Assembly: GCA_022448485.1 (NCBI GenBank)
Contig: JAKUUI010000020.1
Location: forward strand, 1 to 34,464
DNA: 34,464 nt
From: SAR324 cluster bacterium
GTDB lineage: Bacteria > SAR324 > NAC60-12
Direction of reading: 5' to 3'
Position 1 is the stretch's first letter. Each line of letters begins with the position of its first letter. This document shows, one piece after another, positions 8,848-17,175 of this stretch. Below the pieces are notes generated by a model, which was not told the DNA's origin, did not search any database, and saw nothing but the letters and a program-made list of their open reading frames with translations. Made by a program: the position numbers and the translations under genes.

Positions 8848-10632
8848 ATGCTAAATTTTTCTGAAATCCAACCCGTTCGTGATGATTCTCCGAGCATCAA
8901 AGTTGTCGGAGTTGGAGGTGGCGGTGGTAATGCCATCAATCGAATGATTCAATCGGGTGTTCAAGGGGTGGATTTCGTTGTTGCAAATACCGATTTACAG
9001 GATTTGCGAAAATCACTTGCCCCTCAGAAATTGCAGATTGGCAGTCAATGTTCACGGGGTTTGGGGGCAGGAGCAAAACCGGAAATTGGACGCAATGCCG
9101 CGTTGGAAAGTATTGATCAAATAAGAGACTCCTTGCAAGGTGCAGATATGGTTTTCCTGGCAGCAGGTATGGGCGGAGGAACTGGAACGGGAGGTACACC
9201 AATAGTAGCTCAGGTAGCACAGGATTTGAAAGCTCTCACTATAGGTGTTGTGACATTACCTTTCAATTTTGAAGCAAAAAGAAGGCGCAAGGTTGCGAAT
9301 AGAGGTGTAAAAGAATTAAGAGATCATGTAGACACGCTGATTGTAGTTCCAAATGAAAACTTGTTCAGCATCATAAACAGACGAACCCCGATGACAGAGG
9401 CATTTGGATATGCGGATGATGTACTGCGTCAAGGAGTTCAAGGCATATCTGATCTGATAACAAGAGACGGCCTGGTTAATTTAGACTTTGCAGATGTCCG
9501 GACAGTAATGGCAAATAAAGGGAAGGCTGTTATGGGTACCGGACTTGCCTCAGGGGAAAATAGAGCGAGGCACTCAGCAGAACAAGCTCTACACAGTCCG
9601 CTGTTAAATGACAACAGAATTGATGGTGCACGTGGTATACTGATCAATGTTGTGGGTGGATTGTCAATGGGAATGCAGGAAGTTGACGAAGCATCAACTT
9701 TCATTAAGGAACATGGTCATAAAGATGCAGAAATAATCTGGGGTGCAGCAATCAATCCGGATTTTGAAGATCAAATGATGATCACAGTCATTGCAACAGG
9801 TTTTGACGAACATGTTGAAGCACCTGAAAAAATATCAGTCCCGGGTCTTCCTGCAATGGCATTTGATGCACTTGCCGAGGCAAAGGAACATTCCAACTAT
9901 AACCAGGATACTTATAACAAAGAAAACAATTCTGAGGTTGAACTTGAAATGGATAAAAGTGATTTGTCTGAACCTTACAGCGATGACGATTTCTTTGAAG
10001 AATCAGCTCCAGTTGGTGAAGATTATGAACACCTTGATTCACCAGAGACTGCGGATACCTCTTTTGCAATTGTAGCAAAATCCGAAGATGCACAAGAAGA
10101 GCCAGTTTTCGATGATCAGAAAGATATGCCCAGCCATCAGGTTTCTGCACTTTCTTCAGAAACAGAAGGTGAAGATAATGACTCAATAGTAGAGTTTTCA
10201 CCCACAGATGAAACATCTAATCTGTCCAGCGACAGTGTAGAAGAAGGGTTGAAAACGTCAGAGTCACTGATGAATAAAACGTCTACGGTTGAATCTGTTA
10301 ATTTTGCTGATTCAGATCTAGAGGGGGAGCCAGGTGCATTTGAGGATTTACCAATAGATATTTCTTCAAAGGATATTGATGCTGAAACTTACTCCATTCA
10401 TGGTTTAGCTGGAGAAACAACAAAACTTAACGGCAAGGAAACAACTGAGTCAAACTCTTTTTCTTATTCTAAAATTGATCCAGAAAATAAAAGCGAAGCT
10501 GAAAACAGCACAGTTGAGACAAGTCCACTTATACCAGAATGGGCTAATCAAACTGAAAATCCAGCGTTTTTTCAGAATTTAGATATTCCTACTTTTCTTA
10601 GACGACGAGGTTCAAACCGACCACGCCAATAA
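8848..10632 (+). CDS. ftsZ: Cell division protein FtsZ with long acidic C-terminal linker
   Basis: GTPase motif GGGTGTGGTP and conserved C-terminal peptide LDIPTFLRRR. The supplied ORF begins at 8815, but ATG at 8848 is preceded by SD-like GAGGA at 8838-8842. Confidence 0.96.
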   Translation: MLNFSEIQPVRDDSPSIKVVGVGGGGGNAINRMIQSGVQGVDFVVANTDLQDLRKSLAPQKLQIGSQCSRGLGAGAKPEIGRNAALESIDQIRDSLQGADMVFLAAGMGGGTGTGGTPIVAQVAQDLKALTIGVVTLPFNFEAKRRRKVANRGVKELRDHVDTLIVVPNENLFSIINRRTPMTEAFGYADDVLRQGVQGISDLITRDGLVNLDFADVRTVMANKGKAVMGTGLASGENRARHSAEQALHSPLLNDNRIDGARGILINVVGGLSMGMQEVDEASTFIKEHGHKDAEIIWGAAINPDFEDQMMITVIATGFDEHVEAPEKISVPGLPAMAFDALAEAKEHSNYNQDTYNKENNSEVELEMDKSDLSEPYSDDDFFEESAPVGEDYEHLDSPETADTSFAIVAKSEDAQEEPVFDDQKDMPSHQVSALSSETEGEDNDSIVEFSPTDETSNLSSDSVEEGLKTSESLMNKTSTVESVNFADSDLEGEPGAFEDLPIDISSKDIDAETYSIHGLAGETTKLNGKETTESNSFSYSKIDPENKSEAENSTVETSPLIPEWANQTENPAFFQNLDIPTFLRRRGSNRPRQ

Positions 10633-10675
10633 AATAGCTTGTAGTTCTAATTCTTTCTCATTATGCTAACGTTTC

Positions 10676-10765
10676 TAAGTCGAAAAGCAGAGGCGGTGAG
10701 TGAATAATTTAGGACCTTTTGAAAGATCACAAGTTCCCACTAGAAAGTCTTTGCCTGTCGGCTTA
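10676..10765 (+). other. Candidate structured RNA or cis-regulatory element between ftsZ and the FHA gene
   Basis: Nested complementary segments: 10676-10682/10759-10765, AGGC 10691-10694/GCCT 10753-10756, and 10711-10720/10743-10751 with one bulged C. Read by eye, no folding energy computed. Confidence 0.35.
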
Positions 10766-10811
10766 TGACATCATTTCCTTAGTTTTTTTGAGAGAAGAGT
10801 TCCAGATTCTT

Positions 10812-10842
10812 TTGACTTGGATTAGAGGCTCTAATATTTTTT
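10812..10842 (+). promoter_or_regulatory. Terminator-like hairpin overlapping a possible sigma70-like promoter, upstream of FHA gene
   Basis: ATTAGA-GGC-TCTAAT hairpin (10821-10835) followed by T-tract 10837-10842; also TTGACT (10812-10817), 17 bp spacer, TATTTT (10835-10840). Confidence 0.35.
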
Positions 10843-10862
10843 GATATTTAGTTTTTTTACTT

Positions 10863-11738
10863 ATGAAATCAACTCGTATTATGCATATTGTCGCGTTGGG
10901 CCTCCTGGGGGGGCTCAGTAGTTGGACTCTAATGCAAAGCGGGTTTCATGCATTAGATGCTCTTTCTGTAACTGGTATTTCAGGATTGAACACTGCTTGG
11001 CTTAATAAGTTTATTTATGAAGGGGCTTTAGTCGGTCTCGGGCTGGGTATGATTCTACAGGCAAGGGTTTCACTTTGGTACCATCATGAATTGGTACAAA
11101 TTCTGTCCAAAATGTTTTTTGGTGCTTTTATTGGTGCGATTCTGGGACTATTTTGTTTTGGAATTGGACAGTTTCTGCAAGCTTGGCTGACTTTGCCCAC
11201 AGTAAGCCGTTTGACAAGTTGGACACTTTTAGGATTATTAATTGAAGGAGCCACTGAGTTGTTCCGTTTCCGTTCAGGTTTTTTATGGCCACGAATCATT
11301 AGCGGTGGAATTGGAGGAGCAATTGGCGGTGGAATTTTTGAATTATTGCTGCTGTATAAGATGACGGGTCCAGATCACCTTTTCGCTTTGATTCTGACCG
11401 GTTTCAGCATCTCTTTATTTATTGGAATCACTGAAGATCACTTTACTTCTGTTGCTCTGCGAATTTTGTCAGGCAAACAGGAAGGACAAATATTTCTACT
11501 TGATCAAAATAGATTCACTTTAGGGTATGGTTCACAGAATGACCTCATTTTAAAGGGTTATGCAGAAGTATGTAACTTACATGCGTACATATATAAAAAA
11601 GGCAAATATGTCATTGTTGAGAATGCTGACGCAGGTGGTGAAGTCTTGGTGAACTATCGTTTGGTCGATCAACAATCAGTGAAAAAAGGAGATGTCATAA
11701 AAATTGGTACAGCGCTGCTGCAGTACTATGAAATCTGA
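10863..11738 (+). CDS. Polytopic membrane protein with C-terminal FHA-like domain
   Basis: Several glycine-rich hydrophobic segments, then an FHA-like region FTLGYGSQNDLILKGYAEVCNLHAYIYKKGKYVIVEN with a degenerate phosphopeptide pocket. Confidence 0.75.
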   Translation: MKSTRIMHIVALGLLGGLSSWTLMQSGFHALDALSVTGISGLNTAWLNKFIYEGALVGLGLGMILQARVSLWYHHELVQILSKMFFGAFIGAILGLFCFGIGQFLQAWLTLPTVSRLTSWTLLGLLIEGATELFRFRSGFLWPRIISGGIGGAIGGGIFELLLLYKMTGPDHLFALILTGFSISLFIGITEDHFTSVALRILSGKQEGQIFLLDQNRFTLGYGSQNDLILKGYAEVCNLHAYIYKKGKYVIVENADAGGEVLVNYRLVDQQSVKKGDVIKIGTALLQYYEI

Positions 11739-12751
11739 TGATCTCACAAACAGATCGGTGTCTTCGTGCCTGCGCGCATAGCGCTGGGCTGTTTTTTATT
11801 GGAGTCCTCAAACCAACACCATTGCTAGCGACAGAACAAGTTGTCGAACAAAATGTGTTGAATCGGGGAGACTCGCCCCCTGCGTTTTTGGAATATTTCT
11901 TTCCGGAAACATTTTTCCTGAAAATTAGTGAGAACCCCAGTCTGACACTTGCTGAGGCACTTCTGGCTTTTGCCGGTGTACTTTTGGTTGTGTTAGGATT
12001 GTGGTTCCTGAGAAAGCCGAGAGTTAAAATACAATCCGGACTCGGATTTCAACTTCTAAACCTTGGTGAACAGAATCCTTTCATCCCACTAAAATCTGAA
12101 GTTCAAACGCTTGAGTTTCTCTCACAGATTAAAACAAGCAAAAAATATCGTTTGTCTGTAAATTTAAACCGCGTAACTTTGACTCCTCAACAGAACACAT
12201 TATTACTTGAAGACAAGAACTACAAAAACGCTCTCCTTATCAATCGACGGCGTTCTCATCGTACAGTTCTTTGTGATAATGATGTTCTGGATGTTGGTGA
12301 AATGATTTTGCTTTTCCGCAATCCTGGTGTTCCTGCAGGAAAGATACATCGTCCAGTACGTAAAGATTTACAACTTCCCATCGTGGGAATGAATCCCAAG
12401 GGGCCAGTTAGTACAAAAACACCAATTTTAATAATAGCGGGAAGTCAACAGGAAATTCCTTTGGTGCGAAACCTTAACACATTGGGAACATCAAATTTTA
12501 ATGACATTATTTTGGAAAGTGATGAAGTTTCCTTGCGACACGCAAAAATATATAAGGTTGGAGAATCCTGGAAAATTCAAAACCTACAGATTCAAGAAAC
12601 TACTTCAGTGAATGGGCGGAGAATAGATCAACGTTTCCTGCATGATGGTGATGAAGTTGTTGTTGGGAATGTAGTGTTCAAGTTCAGTACCTGCAAAGCA
12701 CAGAGTAAACAGGTTCGTAAACCTATAAAAGAGACGGCCAAAAAATCTTGA
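11738..12751 (+). CDS. Membrane-anchored FHA domain protein (one canonical-like FHA, one possible divergent FHA)
   Basis: Hydrophobic N-terminus, TM LAEALLAFAGVLLVVLGLWFL, C-terminal FHA region NTLGTSNFNDIILESDEVSLRHAKIYKVG...TSVNGRRI; start overlaps the upstream stop (TGATG). Confidence 0.8.
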   Translation: MISQTDRCLRACAHSAGLFFIGVLKPTPLLATEQVVEQNVLNRGDSPPAFLEYFFPETFFLKISENPSLTLAEALLAFAGVLLVVLGLWFLRKPRVKIQSGLGFQLLNLGEQNPFIPLKSEVQTLEFLSQIKTSKKYRLSVNLNRVTLTPQQNTLLLEDKNYKNALLINRRRSHRTVLCDNDVLDVGEMILLFRNPGVPAGKIHRPVRKDLQLPIVGMNPKGPVSTKTPILIIAGSQQEIPLVRNLNTLGTSNFNDIILESDEVSLRHAKIYKVGESWKIQNLQIQETTSVNGRRIDQRFLHDGDEVVVGNVVFKFSTCKAQSKQVRKPIKETAKKS

Positions 12752-12756
12752 ATGAC

Positions 12757-14403
12757 TTAATTTGCAGTCAAAACGTATTGAAAAGACTGAAAGCTGCTGG
12801 TAACACCTTTAAGAAAACCAACTTCATCTGAAATGCGCAAATAGAAAGTCTCTTTCCCAAAAGGAATTTTGTATTTAAATGAAAATTGTTTTCGGCTTCG
12901 CAGTAGATGTGATTTTATTCGTTTCCGGTTTTGATCAAATAACGTAAGTTTTGGACGCAAATGAGTAGGCCCGAGGCGGCGCCACGTTAAGCTTACTACT
13001 TTATTTACCTCCTCTGTGTATGGCTCTTTTGGGACTTTTATCCTGAACAATGTGCTGTCTCCACGATGCCGAATGTTGTCATAGACGATTCTTGCTAAAG
13101 GCAGGCTGTAGGTTTGCTTGAATGTACGTAATGGTACTTGAAGCTCCGGCACCAGCACATTCTTCTCCTCGGAATCACCCTCAAATAATCCTTTTTCCTC
13201 TAATGTAGCATAAAATGGTTCCAGAAGCGCAGGGACTTCATTCCACTCCACATGTACAACCAAATAATTGTCTTCCCAATTGACAGATAAAATGCGAAAT
13301 GTTTTATCCTTCGGTGAACTAAACTCACGTAAAATATTCTCCTGTTTCCCTAAATAAAGAGCTTTGTAAGAAACAAAATTACTGGAAATCGTGTCCAAAC
13401 TCAGTCTTTTCCAGCGGGGGTTATTCAGAAAAAAAGTTTTAATTAACCGCTGTTCTTCTATTGGACCGGGCAAGCCTTTGAATTTGAGTTTCACTTGAGC
13501 ACCGCTTCCCTGGTTTACCGCTAAAATCTTTTGCATAACAGGAGTCCATTGAAGCAGTAATCCATCTAGAATTGCAGGAATAACCTTTTCTGTACGCCAA
13601 TCTTTATAGCTTAGATCAGCAGTTGCTCTGGTTGTACTTTTAGAGGGTTCGGAAAAATCTGCCTCTTGAGACCAGAAAATAAGCTGTGCCTCAAGCTTGC
13701 CTTGAGGCGATATTTCCGGCTGTGGAGTTAGTCGCAGTTTTAGTTCAACTAATGCCAAAGCAGTTCCGTCACTTTTCTCGGTGGTTTTGCGGGGCAACAG
13801 TGCAAGTCGTGCCGGCAGCCCCGCTTCAATCGGCAAATTCCTGTTGCCTGTTAAGATTACTTTGGCTCGGATTCGGTAAGGTTTCAGTCGAGCTTGCAGT
13901 TGTTCAAAAAACAGGTTTAAGGCTCTTTTCTGGCGTAATGCGCGGTCTGCATCATAGATCAGTAAAACATCCCGGAAAGGAATTCGTTCATGTTTCGTAG
14001 GCAATCCTAATTTCCGGAAAGCTGCCAGCAAACGTGAATGAAAAATCCGAGTTTCTATGTTTAATGTGAATTCAGTCAGGTCAGGAGTGTTTCCCTCACT
14101 GATCACACGAATAGATTCAATATAAATATCCGGATGCTCAAAAAAATGCTTAATCAAAAGATGTTTCAAGGAAATCGTACTGTCGAAATCAAGAAAACGT
14201 GCAGCTGCTTGCAGGATTACTTGTCCTTTTGCATCTTTAAGAGCTTCTGCTTTTGCTCTTACCAGGTTGTCTTGCTGAATGGCAACAGTTGACATTGCCC
14301 GCTCAACAAATAGGCTCTGTCCCATCAATGGTGTAAATAAGAGACCCCACAGCAGAAAAGCTGTTGAAAGATTTCGAATAATTGTCAATCTATAACTTTT
14401 CAT
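12757..14403 (-). CDS. Predicted secreted protein of unknown function
   Basis: Signal-like N-terminus MKSYRLTIIRNLSTAFLLWGLLFTPLMGQS. The supplied ORF starts at 14484, but ATG at 14403 gives the signal peptide and avoids overlap with the upstream gene. Confidence 0.7.
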   Translation of the reverse strand: MKSYRLTIIRNLSTAFLLWGLLFTPLMGQSLFVERAMSTVAIQQDNLVRAKAEALKDAKGQVILQAAARFLDFDSTISLKHLLIKHFFEHPDIYIESIRVISEGNTPDLTEFTLNIETRIFHSRLLAAFRKLGLPTKHERIPFRDVLLIYDADRALRQKRALNLFFEQLQARLKPYRIRAKVILTGNRNLPIEAGLPARLALLPRKTTEKSDGTALALVELKLRLTPQPEISPQGKLEAQLIFWSQEADFSEPSKSTTRATADLSYKDWRTEKVIPAILDGLLLQWTPVMQKILAVNQGSGAQVKLKFKGLPGPIEEQRLIKTFFLNNPRWKRLSLDTISSNFVSYKALYLGKQENILREFSSPKDKTFRILSVNWEDNYLVVHVEWNEVPALLEPFYATLEEKGLFEGDSEEKNVLVPELQVPLRTFKQTYSLPLARIVYDNIRHRGDSTLFRIKVPKEPYTEEVNKVVSLTWRRLGPTHLRPKLTLFDQNRKRIKSHLLRSRKQFSFKYKIPFGKETFYLRISDEVGFLKGVTSSFQSFQYVLTAN

Positions 14404-14416
14404 TGAGAACTGTTCA

Positions 14417-16135
14417 TTAATCACTGAGAAAATCTGCCTGAATTGCATCAAGACGTTCATCCAAAAGTTCAGAATTTTCACCATGCAAATTGAAGTAGTA
14501 TTTTATTTTCGGCTCAGTCCCGGATGGGCGGGCAGTAATTCTGGAACAATCAGACAATTCCAGTGAAATTACATTTGACTTAGGCAATCCTGGACCTTGT
14601 ACAGGATTCGTTTCATCTGCACGAATTATTGTATTTTCTAAAAAATCTGTTATCTGAATTACAGCTTGACCAGCCACAGTTTTCGGAGGATAGTCACGTA
14701 ACTCGCACATAATCTGCTGGATTTTCTCCAATCCTTCGGTACCGGTATAGGTTTGTGTTCTGAGAGCGTCCAGATGTGTCCCATATTGTTGATGAATTTG
14801 ATTGAGCCTGTCTACTGGAGTTAAATCGTTTTTCTTAAGTGCTGCCACCAATTCTGCGAAGGCCATGGAGGCCCAAATTCCATCTTTGTCACCGGAATGG
14901 GCTCCCATCAAATATCCGTGACTTTCCTCCATGCCAAAGACAAACTTTCCGCCTCGCTCTTTTTCAAAACGTAAGGCTGCCTGTCTAATCCATTTAAAAC
15001 CTGTTAACACTTCAACGACATTCAATCCATTTTTTCTGGCCATTTTTGAAACAAGAGGTGTGGTCACAACAGTTGTGATAACCACTCCATTTTGAGGCAG
15101 GCGATTTTGCTGTTTTAATGAAGAAAGGATAAAGTCGAGAATCAAAATGCCAATCTGGTTGCCTGTCAACCAATGCCACTGCTTCTCTGAATCACGTACC
15201 ATTGCTCCTAGACGATCTGCATCAGGATCATTGGCTAAGATAAGTTCATCATTTCCGGAAGCCTGCTCCATGGCCATTGTAAAGGCCTTGTAATCTTCAG
15301 GGTTAGGTGAAGCAACAGTGCTGAAATCTCCATCCGGAACCATTTGTTCTTCTACGACGTTCACATTTTCAAAGCCTTGTTGTTGCAATAATTCTGGAAC
15401 CAATCGTCCGCCTGTTCCGTGAAGTGGAGTAAAAATAACACCTAATTTCTGATTATTTTCACGCTGTCCCAAACTTAAACTCCTGACTCTCTCCAAGAAA
15501 TATTCGTCAGCTTCATTGTCGATCCATTCCATTTTTTTTTCCTGCACTGCTTTTTCAAAAGGTATGGTTGGAATTTCGTCAATGCGGGTGATGTTCCGGA
15601 CCTCTTCAATAATCTGACTGTCTTCCGGTGGTATAATCAGACCTCCATTTTCCCAATAAACTTTGTAACCGTTGTATTCCGGAGGATTGTGGCTGGCTGT
15701 GATAATGATTCCGGCTATTGCTTGCCGTCGGAGAAGTTCACACGAAACAAGTGGTGTTGGAGCAATTTTACGGAACAAATAAACTGGGATGCCATGTGCC
15801 GCTAAAACTTCGCTAGCTACTTTTGCAAATTCAAATGAGTTGTGACGTGAATCGTAACCAATGACCACACCAGTTGTGCCAGACTCGTTTTTCTTCTTTT
15901 CTATTATCCGCGCCACACCTTCTGTCGCCATTTGCACAGTGTATCGGTTGATACGATTTGTGCCGACACCCATGATTCCTCTCAGACCGCCTGTACCAAA
16001 TTCTAGCAAACTGCCGAAACATTCTTCGCGTTTTTTTTGATTTTCTGCATCCAGAAGTTTTTTAGCTTCTGCCCGTGTCTCAGCATCAAAACAAGAGTTT
16101 TCTGCCCAGAATTTTACTGTTTCGATAATTTCCAT
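14417..16135 (-). CDS. Phosphohexomutase (phosphoglucomutase/phosphomannomutase, PgcA-like)
   Basis: Catalytic serine loop TASHNPPEYNGYKVYW, metal-binding DPDADRLG, and GMEESHGYL and RPSGTEPKIKYY motifs. Confidence 0.93.
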   Translation of the reverse strand: MEIIETVKFWAENSCFDAETRAEAKKLLDAENQKKREECFGSLLEFGTGGLRGIMGVGTNRINRYTVQMATEGVARIIEKKKNESGTTGVVIGYDSRHNSFEFAKVASEVLAAHGIPVYLFRKIAPTPLVSCELLRRQAIAGIIITASHNPPEYNGYKVYWENGGLIIPPEDSQIIEEVRNITRIDEIPTIPFEKAVQEKKMEWIDNEADEYFLERVRSLSLGQRENNQKLGVIFTPLHGTGGRLVPELLQQQGFENVNVVEEQMVPDGDFSTVASPNPEDYKAFTMAMEQASGNDELILANDPDADRLGAMVRDSEKQWHWLTGNQIGILILDFILSSLKQQNRLPQNGVVITTVVTTPLVSKMARKNGLNVVEVLTGFKWIRQAALRFEKERGGKFVFGMEESHGYLMGAHSGDKDGIWASMAFAELVAALKKNDLTPVDRLNQIHQQYGTHLDALRTQTYTGTEGLEKIQQIMCELRDYPPKTVAGQAVIQITDFLENTIIRADETNPVQGPGLPKSNVISLELSDCSRITARPSGTEPKIKYYFNLHGENSELLDERLDAIQADFLSD

Positions 16136-16167
16136 TTAGTATTAGTTATTAATGTGAATGTAATTAC

Positions 16168-17139
16168 CTAACCGCAATCTTTCAATTCTTTTAACAAAAT
16201 CTTATCTGCAGCACGAATTATTGTTTCTCCTCTTGTGAGAGGATGTGGAAAACGGATTTCTACTGCATGAAGTAATTGTCTATGGAGCGGAAAATTTTGT
16301 GTGCGCAAAAAAGCATCGCCCTCACTGAGCCAGTGTATGAAACCGTCATTTGGCAGTCCATAAAGTTTATCGCCCACAACCGCACAGCCCATATGAGCAG
16401 CATGAACTCTGATTTGATGAGTACGACCAGTGAATGGACGCACCTCAACAAGAGAAAAATCACCTATTCTTTTAATTTCACGGAAATAAGTTTGGCATGG
16501 TCTCCCTTGAGGATTCACGCTCTGTTTGATGCGGATCTTGCTGTGCAAGTCCTGTCCTATCGGCAACGAAATGTAAACCTCAGGAACTGTATGCTTTGAA
16601 ATTTGCGGCAGATGCTGGCTGAGGATAGCTGAGTAAATTTTGTGAATCCGATTTTTTCGAAAATGAGCTGCCATTGTTTGTGCAATTTCATGTCTCTTGG
16701 CAAAAATAATGACGCCACTGGTTTCACGGTCAAGTCGATGCAGTGTGTAAAGCCTTTTTAGTTTGAATTGAGCTTTTACCAAATTGACGAGCGTATTTTT
16801 ATAGTATTTACCTGAAGGACTGGTAGGTAAATTACCGGACTTGCTCAGTGCAATTAGTGCATCATCTTCAAAAATGATCTCAAAGTACGGATCAACTTCT
16901 GGTTCAAGAAAATCCGGACGCAAATAAACAATTTTTTGGTTGTTGCGTAATTTAAGATTTGCACGTCCCAATTTGCCGTCAACCCAAATTCGCTGAGCTT
17001 TGATATTATCTCGCCACTCCTGATCATCCAAATAACGAAAACGCCGGAGCAAAAAATCCAGCAGGGTTTCCACCTGTCCTTCCAAACGCATATAATGGAA
17101 AGTCAGCTCGGTGTGTTTGGATGTCATCCTGATTGACAT
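16168..17139 (-). CDS. RluA-family pseudouridine synthase
   Basis: Catalytic motif HRLDRETSGVIIFAK and RPFTGRTHQIRVHAAHMG; N-terminal S4-like region. Confidence 0.92.
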   Translation of the reverse strand: MSIRMTSKHTELTFHYMRLEGQVETLLDFLLRRFRYLDDQEWRDNIKAQRIWVDGKLGRANLKLRNNQKIVYLRPDFLEPEVDPYFEIIFEDDALIALSKSGNLPTSPSGKYYKNTLVNLVKAQFKLKRLYTLHRLDRETSGVIIFAKRHEIAQTMAAHFRKNRIHKIYSAILSQHLPQISKHTVPEVYISLPIGQDLHSKIRIKQSVNPQGRPCQTYFREIKRIGDFSLVEVRPFTGRTHQIRVHAAHMGCAVVGDKLYGLPNDGFIHWLSEGDAFLRTQNFPLHRQLLHAVEIRFPHPLTRGETIIRAADKILLKELKDCG

Positions 17140-17175
17140 ATCTAACTATACGAAAGGGTGAAAATTGTTAAATCA

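Noticed and set aside
9788-10216. 142-aa antisense ORF and overlapping 94-aa sense ORF in the ftsZ linker
   Set aside because: Arises from biased codon composition of the acidic linker; no start signals or domain features.
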